Below are positions 53,234 to 62,079 of a DNA stretch of 64,000 bases, piece by piece. Every line of letters starts with the position of its first letter. Positions within the stretch are counted from its first letter, which is position 1. The notes under the pieces are model-generated. The model was not told where the DNA came from and did no database searches. It was given only the letters and a program-made list of their open reading frames with translations. A program made the position numbers and the translations under genes. The stretch is from a candidate division BRC1 bacterium HGW-BRC1-1 (GTDB lineage Bacteria; Sumerlaeota; Sumerlaeia; Sumerlaeales; Sumerlaeaceae), in the NCBI GenBank assembly GCA_002842095.1, contig PHCB01000006.1, positions 67,814-131,813 of the forward strand. Direction: 5' to 3'.

Positions 53234-54405
53234 GCAAGAGGAAGTGGAAACCGTTGCCGAAAGCCTGGGTGCGCCGGAGCGATCCCTGGAAGCGGCCCCC
53301 AACTGGTCCATGGAAAACAGAGCAGGACGGTGACACTCTCCGGTTCAGTGCTCCGCTTCCGGTTGACGAAGAGGGGTTCATCGACCGTCGTTGCCCTTCG
53401 GAGCCGTGCCGGCAGGAGTTCAAGATTCACGGTGATGACCTTGAGGCCAAGACAACGGACGAGATTGTTCATTGCCCATTCTGTAACCACACGGCGAAAG
53501 GCAACGACTGGTATACCGAAGCTCAGTTCGAATTCGCCAAACAGACAGCCATTGCCGAAAGTCGCCAGTTGCTTCTGGGTGAGACGCAGCGGATGTCCGA
53601 CGACTTCAACCGTAGCCAGCCACGAGATGGATGGCTACGATTAAGCTTATCGGTAGAGAACTCGCCCAATCCCGTCCTCATGCCCTGTGGGGTCGCTGAG
53701 ATCATGCGGCAAAAGCACACCTGCGAAACCTGCGGGTGCCGGTACGCCTCCATTGGTGCAGCGTTTTTCTGTCCGGCATGCGGTGGCAATTCGGTGCTGA
53801 CTGATTTTCTTTCGACGCTTCACACCATGAGAAGGACGATAACCGAGGCGCTTCCGCTTCTCGACGCACTGGCCCCGGATACGGCCGCGGATGTCAGCCG
53901 CGAAATGGTCGAGTCGAGTTTCAGGACTGTGGTAGAATGTTTTGAAGCCTACTCATTGGCTTTGTTCCGGCGCTTGCCTGGAGCCGTGGGGATCGAAATA
54001 AAGATGGGGGTGTTCCAGCGCTTGGATGACGCTTCCGAACTTTGGAGCACAGCGGCAGGGATCTCGTACGAGGGCGCTTTTGGAACTGAGGACTTCGGCA
54101 GTCTCAAACTCGCGTTCCGTCGGCGACACCTCCTGACCCATACCAAGGGGATTGTGGACGAACGATATGTGACGGGATCGGGCGATTGCCAGTGGGCCGT
54201 TGGTCAGCGGATCGTGGTTCAACCAGCCGGCATCCTTCGCTTAGCCGAGTTGGTGGAGAGGCTTGGCCGGGTACTCATTGATGTGGTCGACCGCCACACC
54301 TTGCCGAATTCAGAGCTGGATCGGAAAGGGTCTGGCATCACCGATCCTCCTGCCGAACATCATCCGGAACAGCTGCTCGGGCAAACAGATTCTGAAGCAG
54401 GCTGA
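53221..54405 (+). CDS. Zinc-ribbon protein with HEPN-like C-terminus
   Basis: A 394-residue protein. Two zinc ribbons: CPSEPC ... CPFC (about 58-90) and CETCGC ... CPACGG (about 167-188). The C-terminal helical part has RRHLLTHTKGIVDERY at about residue 300, an R-x4-H motif typical of HEPN domains, and the last helix before GDCQWAVGQRIVV. HEPN proteins are mostly RNases in toxin or defence systems. Coupled to the SLOG gene, it may be the effector. The final 40 residues run close to the right end regulator (converging, overlap 54338-54405). Confidence 0.65.
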   Translation: MDELSKRKWKPLPKAWVRRSDPWKRPPTGPWKTEQDGDTLRFSAPLPVDEEGFIDRRCPSEPCRQEFKIHGDDLEAKTTDEIVHCPFCNHTAKGNDWYTEAQFEFAKQTAIAESRQLLLGETQRMSDDFNRSQPRDGWLRLSLSVENSPNPVLMPCGVAEIMRQKHTCETCGCRYASIGAAFFCPACGGNSVLTDFLSTLHTMRRTITEALPLLDALAPDTAADVSREMVESSFRTVVECFEAYSLALFRRLPGAVGIEIKMGVFQRLDDASELWSTAAGISYEGAFGTEDFGSLKLAFRRRHLLTHTKGIVDERYVTGSGDCQWAVGQRIVVQPAGILRLAELVERLGRVLIDVVDRHTLPNSELDRKGSGITDPPAEHHPEQLLGQTDSEAG

Positions 54406-54760
54406 CCGTCCGCTTTGCCGTGGGTCGGTGAAGACCACGTTCCCAATCGCGGAGCGTGCTTTCGTCCACCCCGAGTTCGGCTGCCAGACGCTTGCGTGAT
54501 AGCCCCAGCACCCGTTGGCAGTGGATCAATTTCTCGCCGAGCGTCTGGGGTGCCGGATTCGGATCGTAGCCGAGGAATTCGATGATCAAAGGCAGGAATC
54601 GCACCTCCGGTTCGGTGCGATTCTTCTCCCAATTGACCACCGTATCGGTCGTGACGCCCAATCGCCCACCAACATGACGCTGGAATAGCCCCAGATCGAG
54701 CCGCCGCTTGCGCAGGTGGTCACCTAATGTTTTCACCGCGGGTGGATAGGCGGAGACCAT
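54338..54760 (-). CDS. Tandem-HTH regulator at the right end
   Basis: A 140-residue protein with two XRE-type helix-turn-helix units: HLRKRRLDLGLFQRHVGG to VVNWEKNRTEP, and GLSRKRLAAELGVDESTL to LRDWERGL. A start at ATG 54760 with AAGGGT 11 bases ahead is possible. In the excised circle its frame is continuous with the serine recombinase (codons before 54760 are open up to the crossover TG at 54808). It overlaps the convergent HEPN-like gene by 68 bases. Either a separate regulator or the C-terminal part of the integrase. Confidence 0.75.
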   Translation of the reverse strand: MVSAYPPAVKTLGDHLRKRRLDLGLFQRHVGGRLGVTTDTVVNWEKNRTEPEVRFLPLIIEFLGYDPNPAPQTLGEKLIHCQRVLGLSRKRLAAELGVDESTLRDWERGLHRPTAKRTVSLLQNLFARAAVPDDVRQEDR

Positions 54761-54786
54761 TGGTTTCGCTACCCTTAGCCTCGCTT

Positions 54787-54809
54787 GGTAAAAAGGCAAC
54801 GCAACAGTG
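54787..54809 (+). other. attR: element right arm plus crossover TG
   Basis: Arm at 54787-54807 (AAAAAGGCAACGCAAC core) ending AG-TG-CCCC. It mirrors the left arm. The restored attB is CCCA-TG-CCCC inside comM; the restored attP has the two arms in inverted orientation around TG. Confidence 0.85.
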
Positions 54810-55287
54810 CCCCTGCGGCTACGCCACCGACCCCACGAAACATTGCCAGTGCAACCCGCTGGCCGTGCAACGCTACCGCAGCCGCATGAGCGGCCCGCTG
54901 CTCGACCGCATCGACATCCACGTGGAAGTGCCCGCCGTGCCGGTGCGCGAACTGGCAAGGCGCGACGCCGCCGGCGAACCCAGCGTCACCATCCGCGCCC
55001 GCGTAAACGCCGCCCGGGCCATCCAGCAGGAGCGCTACCACGACGTGCCCGGCGTCCACTGCAACGCCCACCTGGGCACCCGCGAAATGAAAAAGTTCTG
55101 CCCCCTCGACGACACCAGCGCCTCAACCCTCGAACGCGCCCTCAACATGCTCGGCCTGAGCGCCCGCGCCTACGACCGCATCATAAAGGTAGCCCGAACC
55201 ATAGCCGACCTCGCCGCAGCAGAAAACATCCAGGTAGACCACATCAGCGAGGCGATCAACTACAGGGCGCTGGATAGGCATGTGTGA
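54808..55287 (+). pseudogene. comM: comM 3' fragment
   Basis: The last 159 codons of comM: CPCGYATDPTKHCQC, then PLLDRIDIHVEVP, RARVNAARAIQQERY and the C-terminal LDLSARAYDRI-type helix (LGLSARAYDRIIKVARTIADL is longer; key part GLSARAYDRI). Without its own ribosome site or start in the fragment, it is not expected to be made. Its frame matches the 5' fragment exactly when one TG copy is removed. Confidence 0.93.
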
Positions 55288-55325
55288 AATTACCCGAAAT
55301 CATAGAGCGTGTATTTAAAAAACAA

Positions 55326-55358
55326 GTCGACAGAGGCACCTGACAGTTTTTGTCGACA
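55326..55358. repeat. Two GTCGACA repeats upstream of the STAND gene
   Basis: GTCGACA occurs at 55326-55332 and 55352-55358, 26 bases apart; the second is part of TTGTCGACAA. Within the 96-base gap before ATG 55384. Candidate operator. Confidence 0.4.
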
Positions 55359-55383
55359 ACTCGATAAAAAAAGCAGTGTACAC

Positions 55384-58300
55384 ATGAACGCAACCCCCGG
55401 CATTGGAGATCCTTACTGGTACGAATGGTCACTTGGCCAAGAGTACATCGTGGACATGCTCCGCCCGGACACGGACATTGAAGGAGTAACCCTACAGGCG
55501 GCGTCCGCTGCGGCCGGACTCGATGACGTGGTTGTAGCCTATAAAGACGGGCGAAAGCTTTTTATCCAAGTTAAGCACACCCGAGCAGATAATTCTCTCA
55601 CATTCGGAGACCTTGTTACACCTGGCACTGCAGACAGCAGCAAGCCATCCATGCTAAAGGGTATGGCTAATGCATGGATGAAAGTCGCAAACGCTGGATC
55701 CCGTTGCGATGCGATACTCGTAACCAACAGGCCCTTTGGCACTCAGCGATTTACCGTTAAGCGAGACCACGCTGAGATCACGCGCCCGCCTCTCAATTCC
55801 TTCTGGCCAGATCTCAAGGCTCAACTGTCAGCCGCTAAGCATCTAGATGACCTGAAGTTTACTCAAGAATGGGCTCCTGCGTGGTTCGACGAATTCCTTA
55901 CGCAATTGTCGGACCTGCCCGATGACGAGACGCGGCTACGTTTCCTGCAGTGTTTCGACATCCATGCCGGTGAGCCAGACCTCCATGGGATTGAGACGCT
56001 TTTGCTCAGCAGTCTGTCGAGCATCTTTGGCATTTCGAGGACCCAAGCGTCAGCATTGCTGGATACTCTTAATAGTCACCTTAAGCGGTGGGCAACGACG
56101 CTTCGGCAACGCGAACGAATCGTCGTCGAAGACGTTTGCGAGGCCATCAAGCTTCGCCAAGAGGAGTGGCACGGTGATCACTATCTGCCGCCACCCGAAC
56201 CGTTCTTCGCAAGCCGCGAAGAGTTCTGCACGCGATTGGTGGAAGCTCTGCGTTGCCGGACCCACCCAGTATTCCTTGTAACCGGCCCTCCCGGCTGCGG
56301 CAAGACAAGCATCATAAGTGCACTTGCAGACCGTGTTGATCCGATTATCGACTTCCGCTTTCATGCCTTCAAGCCGATCACTCCAGAAACAAGATCTTTG
56401 CCCGTTGACACAGGCCAGACGGTGGCTGCCGAGGCACTCTGGGGCGACCTCCTCGGTCAACTCCGTGTCTATTTTCACGGGAGGCTCGGAGCGCTTCGCG
56501 TCCCACTGAGGAACGATTTCCTTACAGTCGAGCAGATGCGAGATCATGTGCTGCGTCTCGCCATCGAGGTCAGTCGGGATCGCAACAGAACCGTTATCAT
56601 TGCGATCGATGGGTTGGACCACGCAGCGCGCGCGCGACCCGAGGCAAACAATCTATTCCTACAGACATTGGTTCCGCCGGAGGCAGTACCAGCCGAGATC
56701 TGTTTCGTGCTTGCCGGTCAGGAGCCGAATGCGTACCATCAATATCCAGAGTGGCTGCGAAACCCGATTCCGAACGCTGTCAGTGTCTGGTCACTGCCTC
56801 AAGTGGTGCAAAATGATGTCGCAGACCTGATCAGCCATTCACGGCATGACATTCCAGACGACCAGACCGAGGCTGTAATTCGGATCATCACAGAGTATTC
56901 TGACGGTAATACCCTTGCAGCCGTATTTGCGAACGCGGAAGCCGCGTTGAGCCACTCAGCGCTGGAACTCCAGAAGCGACTAGAGCACCGAAATCTAAAG
57001 TCCGGAATTGCGAGCTATTACGACAGTATATGGCGTGCTGCCGTACAACCTCTTGTGCGTCTCACCTTTGCGGAGCAACGACTCGCTTCTCTAATTGCCC
57101 TGGCGCCGGAGCGCATTTCAGGAACTAAACTGGCTGCGGTCTTTCAGGAACTCTTGGTCCCAGCACATGACTGGAGCATCGCACTTCGGGCCCTTCAACC
57201 ACTCCTTATAGAAGAGCATGGTGAGTTTAGGGTTCTGCACAACGATGTGCGAGTCTATTTGCACCGGCATGCTATGGCGGATCGCGGGACCTTTGTCGAT
57301 GTGGCGTCTTGCATGGCAGATTATTATGCGAGCGCTGTCGCTGATCCAGCGGCGCGACACGCCAGTCTCTTGTCACTACTATCGATCAGTAATCGATCAG
57401 AGGAACATGCTGATGTGGTCACGCCGGCTTACATTGTTGAGGGCGCCGCCATCGGTCGGTCAATGGCAGAACTCCTTGAACATTGTCAAATGGCTCTGCG
57501 GTCGGCCGTGTGCACAAGAGAACCGGCTTGGTCCCGTCTGCTAAATGCGGCTTGTGTCACCGCCACGGTGCTTCAATTCCGGTCGTCACAGATTTGGCAG
57601 GGATTAGACCACAGCGCACATGAGCACAGGTGGACACTGCCGCCGCCCGTTCTGCCAGCTGAGGCCCATATTCCTTCGCGCGACGCGTGGACTACTAGGA
57701 TTCTGCTTTCTGCCACCGGCGATGCTTTGGATCTGATCCATGCAGGTGAGCATATCCGCGCACGAGGCTTGTTGCGCAGATGGTTCGCCGATGTCGCACC
57801 CGGCGGCCTAGGTGAGCTGCTACGGAGTCAGCGTGACGAGAGCGAGAGTCCGCAAGTTGGCGACCGTGTGCTTTCAGAACACCTGGAAGAGGCTCTGCGG
57901 TTCTTGGGTGAAGTGACACTGCTCGCTGGCGTTCAACTGCCCCGCTTGTCAGATCTGTCCGTAAGCGATGCTGGGAAGGCCTCGGAGGCTGCATTCTCCA
58001 CCGGCCAATTGAGGGCTTTTATATCAGGCGACTCAGCTGCAGAGTTGCCAAAGATGCTGAAGGAGATGACTTTCTATTTCTCGGAAGACTTGGGACCATT
58101 GCTGGAACATTTGGCGTTTAAGTGCAATTGGCAGGATCTTGAAGCGCTGCTAGAATATGAACAGCCAGATCGCGCATCTACTGGATTCCTTGCTAGAGCG
58201 TCACTTCTGTGCAGATTCGCTCCAAATCCGCAGACCCAGACCAAGTGGAGTCCTGATGTTAACGCTTGGCCAAGGCTTCTAGATGCCGTTTCACAGTGCG

Positions 58301-61300
58301 ACTATTCTGAACAGCTTGAGACTGCGGCGTGGCTCTGCGCAGGCATGGCTTGCGCGAATCCAACAAGGGAACCTGCGGCTGTGCGCGATGATGTTCTTGG
58401 CGCTTACTACGCATCACCTAAAGACGCTCGCGAGCGAAGCCACTGCGGACGGATTTTTCACGCCGCCAGCGTGCTTGGGAGGGCGCTTGCGATCTGCCGG
58501 CATAGGGGGGCTGCGAAAGCTCAGCAATTGGTGTCTCCGGCTGATGTGGGATTATCAGCCCACGCCCTTCTGTTTCCAGAAGAGAGTACTCCTACGTCGA
58601 TTCCATTTCATTACCATGACGTTGCCAAAAAGCTTCTTGCTGCCGCTGATGAGTGTGCACACAGAGCGGCGGGAGATCTGAGCGACGCACTTTATGCGGA
58701 GTATGAGAAGTACGCGAGGACACAGAAGTGCGGTTCTGGGATGGAACTCTGTTGGCGAGGCCTTGCCCGTCGAGGAGAGGTGCAGTTACTCCGAAAATGG
58801 GCGGAAGTATGGATTGGAGAATCAGGGAAAGCTTGGGATTGCGAGATCGGTGATAGAGCTGAGTTGGTCCATCGCTTTGCATCACTGTGTACCGAGGTCG
58901 GGCTGACGAGCCTTGGAGACTCTGCGCGCTCAAGGGATCAGTGGGGGCGCATCGGTTACTTGGGTCACAAGGAGTACTCACTGTCAGTTCCATTGGACTG
59001 GTTCGGTGCGTTGGCCGAAACAACTCCGGAGTCTTGGAGTTTATATGGGGTCTGGCTTCTCGCGTTATCAAGAGAAGCTACGGAACTTGGTGATAACCGA
59101 ATGGGGTTGGAAGTCGAAGCGGCCGTAGGAACAGCAACTGCCCGCGCCGGTGTCAGCGCCATGTGGCAACTGCTTAACGCAACTGGATCCCAGCAAAGTA
59201 CTGATTGGGTTCCATTTGGCGATTGGATGATCGTCGATGCTCTGTGTGGAATGGTGGAACGAATGCCGGTGACCGAAGACGACGCTTTGGCAATGTGGTG
59301 CTTTGCCGTGGGCTTTCTCAACTGGCAGATTCCGGCCGAGCGCGTGCCACTTGGGGAACTGCGCGAGACACTTCTCAGGACCGCAGAGAGGAATGCCTGG
59401 CTGGCCTTGAAGACTCGCATGGAGTCCCTCGCGCCCGCTGAGTTTTCTGCCACCTGCAATCGAGACCGTTTTCGGCGTCCATACCGCGAGGCGTTTCAGG
59501 AATCGGACACTTCGAAAGACGAGTCCGGGATGCCACTAAACGAGCAAATCGAGCAGATGTGTGACGAGATAACTCGTGCAATCCCGGGGGAGCGATCGGG
59601 GACGTGGTCAGCAATGGCAGTTGCGCTGCAAAAATGCCAAACACAGCGATCTGAGAAGACGCCAACTCTGGTCAATAGAATCCGGCGTATCCTTCATGCA
59701 GAATCTGAGCGCTACTCATGGTCTTTTGATGGACGCGATCGGGTGTATGAGGCACTCATTCCCCTAATGGACGAGCGGTCCAGATGGGAAGTCGCTCGTC
59801 AGTTTGTCGAGACTATGGAAGTTAGCGATCCGGATCGCTGGCTCATGACAGCGATTGAGAATCTGAACACCCTTTGCTTGTCGCAAGCTCGGGTGTCGGG
59901 AATTCGCGATCTCGAAATGGGAACAGAGCGTGTTCTGGCGATGCACACCACGTGGGTCGAAGGTGCGGGACGCCTAAAGCGGCTCAATCGGGTCAGGGTC
60001 GGTGCCGAGGCTGGGGACGCTCCGACTAGCTGGTCTGAGTTCTTCATGGAAGTGCTGATTCGGCTGCTCACATTTGACGAAAGCGAGACGGTTCAAACTG
60101 CCCTTAGGGGGATGTGGTTGCTTGGTCGTATCAACCCTGAAGTGTTTGTCCGTCTCGCAAGAAGCTCGCATGGTTTTGACCGTCGGCAACGCTATCGAGT
60201 CTTGTTGATCGCCGAGCGAGCCGCAGTGGAACCGCAGCTATTCGATCGTCTACGCAAGTTCTCTGAGGAGAGCGCGCAGTCGGAATTCCTCGAGGTGGCG
60301 CTCCAGGCATCAATCGTCCTTCGGACCGCAGCGAGAGTGTCGCGCGCAGAGCTTCCGGCAATGTCCATCGGAGTATATCCCAGTACCGGAGTCAGTGTTG
60401 GAGTCGGCCCTGGCCTTCTAGACATTCCCGCCGAAAGCCGTGGTATAGTTACCACTGGCGGATCCCTTCGGATGGCGAGAAGCTTGCTGCAGCGCATAGA
60501 GGCAGCGCTTGGTTCCATCGGTGATCTCGAAGGCCGGGTCGCCGCTATAGCCCGAACCACGCCCGTAACATCACATGAGCCCGTGCGCAGACATCGGCAC
60601 GGTCCCACAATACTACTGCGTCGAAGCGCCGCAGTCGAACAGACACTGGACATCCTTAGCGCTGACCTTCACGATGGCCGAATTCGGGGAGATTGCTTGG
60701 AGATGTTGGCACAGGCGATTCTCTCGAACGATGAGCCGTGGCTTCTACTGGAATCGCCTTCCCCAGCTAGAACAACGGAGACATGGCCTGTGGATGAAGG
60801 GATTGAGGGGCTGTTTGGACGGAGTCCAGGGCTCGTGACCGATGCTCTTCGCGCTCAATTGTTTGACGGACTACCCGACGGCGCGATGCCTGTTGCGGGG
60901 GTTGTCTCATCGTACTCGCGGGTTGCTGACTACGTTCTTCGGTACAACCACGTCTTGAAGAGTGGAATGCTCTTGGGTTGCCCCCCCATCTCATCAACCA
61001 TAGGAGGCCGCACATTCGCGCTTTATGACCTTGAGAGATTCGAGCCAAGTGTTCAGGGCTACGACAAGCCGTTCTTTTTTGAGGCGGGCGGTTCTGGGGA
61101 ATTCGTGTTCCAGCAGTTAGATCCGTTCCCAGCTCTGATCTGGCAGAATGTATTTGGCTGGGTTCCAGACCCCGCCGATCCACTTCAGTTCCTCTTGGGT
61201 GGACAACGAGTCGCTTGGCTTGAACGCTTGCATGGACCATTTCGAGACGAGGAACGAGAACCAAGCTATCGCCAACCTCTATTGACAAGATGGGTGGTTA

Positions 61301-61392
61301 AAAGTGACGCGCTCAATTCTGCAAAAGAGGCCCTGGGCGTCTACGTTAAGGAGAATCATCGGTTTTTCAGAGTCCCGTTTTCTGAAAAATAA
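55384..61392 (+). CDS. Avs-type STAND NTPase with Cap4-like nuclease
   Basis: 2002 residues from ATG 55384 (frame open from GTG 55309). N-terminal Cap4-like nuclease: DPYWYEWSLGQEYIV, GLDDVVVAY and LFIQVKHTR (D and QxK, about residues 44-64). STAND NTPase: Walker A VTGPPGCGKTSI (about 299), Walker B VIIAIDGLDHA (about 404). The remaining 1400 residues are helical, repeat-like, as in Avs sensors that bind phage terminase or portal. Such proteins degrade DNA on recognition. It lies outside the comM element, just after the comM 3' end, with lower GC than chromosomal genes. Its 3' end overlaps the next gene by 26 bases. Confidence 0.8.
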   Translation: MNATPGIGDPYWYEWSLGQEYIVDMLRPDTDIEGVTLQAASAAAGLDDVVVAYKDGRKLFIQVKHTRADNSLTFGDLVTPGTADSSKPSMLKGMANAWMKVANAGSRCDAILVTNRPFGTQRFTVKRDHAEITRPPLNSFWPDLKAQLSAAKHLDDLKFTQEWAPAWFDEFLTQLSDLPDDETRLRFLQCFDIHAGEPDLHGIETLLLSSLSSIFGISRTQASALLDTLNSHLKRWATTLRQRERIVVEDVCEAIKLRQEEWHGDHYLPPPEPFFASREEFCTRLVEALRCRTHPVFLVTGPPGCGKTSIISALADRVDPIIDFRFHAFKPITPETRSLPVDTGQTVAAEALWGDLLGQLRVYFHGRLGALRVPLRNDFLTVEQMRDHVLRLAIEVSRDRNRTVIIAIDGLDHAARARPEANNLFLQTLVPPEAVPAEICFVLAGQEPNAYHQYPEWLRNPIPNAVSVWSLPQVVQNDVADLISHSRHDIPDDQTEAVIRIITEYSDGNTLAAVFANAEAALSHSALELQKRLEHRNLKSGIASYYDSIWRAAVQPLVRLTFAEQRLASLIALAPERISGTKLAAVFQELLVPAHDWSIALRALQPLLIEEHGEFRVLHNDVRVYLHRHAMADRGTFVDVASCMADYYASAVADPAARHASLLSLLSISNRSEEHADVVTPAYIVEGAAIGRSMAELLEHCQMALRSAVCTREPAWSRLLNAACVTATVLQFRSSQIWQGLDHSAHEHRWTLPPPVLPAEAHIPSRDAWTTRILLSATGDALDLIHAGEHIRARGLLRRWFADVAPGGLGELLRSQRDESESPQVGDRVLSEHLEEALRFLGEVTLLAGVQLPRLSDLSVSDAGKASEAAFSTGQLRAFISGDSAAELPKMLKEMTFYFSEDLGPLLEHLAFKCNWQDLEALLEYEQPDRASTGFLARASLLCRFAPNPQTQTKWSPDVNAWPRLLDAVSQCDYSEQLETAAWLCAGMACANPTREPAAVRDDVLGAYYASPKDARERSHCGRIFHAASVLGRALAICRHRGAAKAQQLVSPADVGLSAHALLFPEESTPTSIPFHYHDVAKKLLAAADECAHRAAGDLSDALYAEYEKYARTQKCGSGMELCWRGLARRGEVQLLRKWAEVWIGESGKAWDCEIGDRAELVHRFASLCTEVGLTSLGDSARSRDQWGRIGYLGHKEYSLSVPLDWFGALAETTPESWSLYGVWLLALSREATELGDNRMGLEVEAAVGTATARAGVSAMWQLLNATGSQQSTDWVPFGDWMIVDALCGMVERMPVTEDDALAMWCFAVGFLNWQIPAERVPLGELRETLLRTAERNAWLALKTRMESLAPAEFSATCNRDRFRRPYREAFQESDTSKDESGMPLNEQIEQMCDEITRAIPGERSGTWSAMAVALQKCQTQRSEKTPTLVNRIRRILHAESERYSWSFDGRDRVYEALIPLMDERSRWEVARQFVETMEVSDPDRWLMTAIENLNTLCLSQARVSGIRDLEMGTERVLAMHTTWVEGAGRLKRLNRVRVGAEAGDAPTSWSEFFMEVLIRLLTFDESETVQTALRGMWLLGRINPEVFVRLARSSHGFDRRQRYRVLLIAERAAVEPQLFDRLRKFSEESAQSEFLEVALQASIVLRTAARVSRAELPAMSIGVYPSTGVSVGVGPGLLDIPAESRGIVTTGGSLRMARSLLQRIEAALGSIGDLEGRVAAIARTTPVTSHEPVRRHRHGPTILLRRSAAVEQTLDILSADLHDGRIRGDCLEMLAQAILSNDEPWLLLESPSPARTTETWPVDEGIEGLFGRSPGLVTDALRAQLFDGLPDGAMPVAGVVSSYSRVADYVLRYNHVLKSGMLLGCPPISSTIGGRTFALYDLERFEPSVQGYDKPFFFEAGGSGEFVFQQLDPFPALIWQNVFGWVPDPADPLQFLLGGQRVAWLERLHGPFRDEEREPSYRQPLLTRWVVKSDALNSAKEALGVYVKENHRFFRVPFSEK

Positions 61393-61615
61393 AATCGTAC
61401 AATAATGCGGCGTAGGCGGCCTCGGGCCAGTAATTGAAAACGCCGATCGTGCGACCGGCGGGATACTCCCACCCCTTTGCAGCCAGAACGCTCTGAACCT
61501 GTGGCAGGCGCGCGTCGGGGATGGACTCATCAACCCGAACCCCGTAGGCCGCGTGGGCTGTGCCCGTTAGCGCCAAAACCGCCAGGACGGCTAATATATA
61601 TTTCCCGTATCGCAC
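61367..61615 (-). CDS. Small secreted protein
   Basis: An 82-residue protein with GTG start and GGAGGA ribosome site; signal peptide YILAVLAVLALTGTAHA with an AHA cut. The mature part (AYGVRVDESIPDARLPQV) is 60 residues and not recognised. The last residues are read from sequence shared with the 3' end of the STAND gene, so the gene may have been truncated by its arrival. Confidence 0.6.
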   Translation of the reverse strand: MRYGKYILAVLAVLALTGTAHAAYGVRVDESIPDARLPQVQSVLAAKGWEYPAGRTIGVFNYWPEAAYAALLYDFIFQKTGL

Positions 61616-62079
61616 GATAGTCCTCCACGCCAGAATGGTTCCATTGGTTGGACAACCTTAGAACGGTTTTGGCGTAGGTGTCAAAAAATTCTGCAATCTC
61701 GAAATAGTAGGAGCATTGGGTTAGAGGCGAATGTGCGTGTAGGGCAAACTGGAGGCCGCGTGGAGGCCTGAGTCAGACCGCTGGATGGATAATGGCTTGC
61801 CGATTGCGCGCCAATTGCATCGCTTGCACTCCGGTTGCACACCGGTTGCACGCCGGTCGCACCGAGGTTGCCATCCGCCAGCAAGTGGGCAAGTGGGAGG
61901 GCGGTAGCATCGGGCGCCAGGGCGAGGCTATGGTCGCCACCTACGTCAGAGATGGGCGGTCACAATTCGACATCCCAGCGCACCACGAGTCTGAAATCAT
62001 TGGAATCGAAAACGCTCTAGAAAAAACCCTCGCAAAACATCGATTGATTTAGAGGCATCGCAATCCCCCACGCCCAAAC
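61616..62079. other. 464-base intergenic region
   Basis: Holds the 11-bp tandem repeat. An 86-codon frame at 61792-62052 starts in the repeat and shows no family pattern; I do not call it a gene. Confidence 0.5.
61824..61867. repeat. 11-bp tandem repeat, four copies
   Basis: Copies TTGCACTCCGG, TTGCACACCGG, TTGCACGCCGG and a degenerate TCGCACCGAGG at 61824, 61835, 61846 and 61857. No function clear. Confidence 0.7.

Larger units (their letters stand above)
18228..54809. mobile_element. 36.6-kb integrated element in comM (serine-recombinase type)
   Basis: The element splits comM between the codons for Asn-Pro and Cys-Pro-Cys. TG is present once at each junction (18228-18229 and 54808-54809) and no longer duplication exists, matching the two-base crossover of serine integrases. 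Removing one copy restores the comM frame. A large serine recombinase gene sits at the left end. It carries conjugation-type ATPases, its own primase and regulators, and several defence loci, but I see no relaxase and no other T4SS subunits. comM is a known integration hotspot, for example for AbaR islands in Acinetobacter, which use a different transposition mechanism. Confidence 0.9.

Noticed and set aside
54727-54807. A start codon within the element in frame with the comM 3' fragment
   Set aside because: The ATG at 54727 would make a 186-residue protein, but there is no ribosome site and the HTH gene runs over it on the other strand. The fragment is treated as a pseudogene.
61824-61867. 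Possible CRISPR-like repeat array
   Set aside because: The repeats are direct 11-base units without spacers and no cas genes are nearby. The RecB/Cas4-like nuclease at 26789 also has no array near it.
61792-62052. An 86-codon plus-strand frame
   Set aside because: It starts in the tandem repeat, is Arg/His/Cys rich, and has no ribosome site or family pattern.
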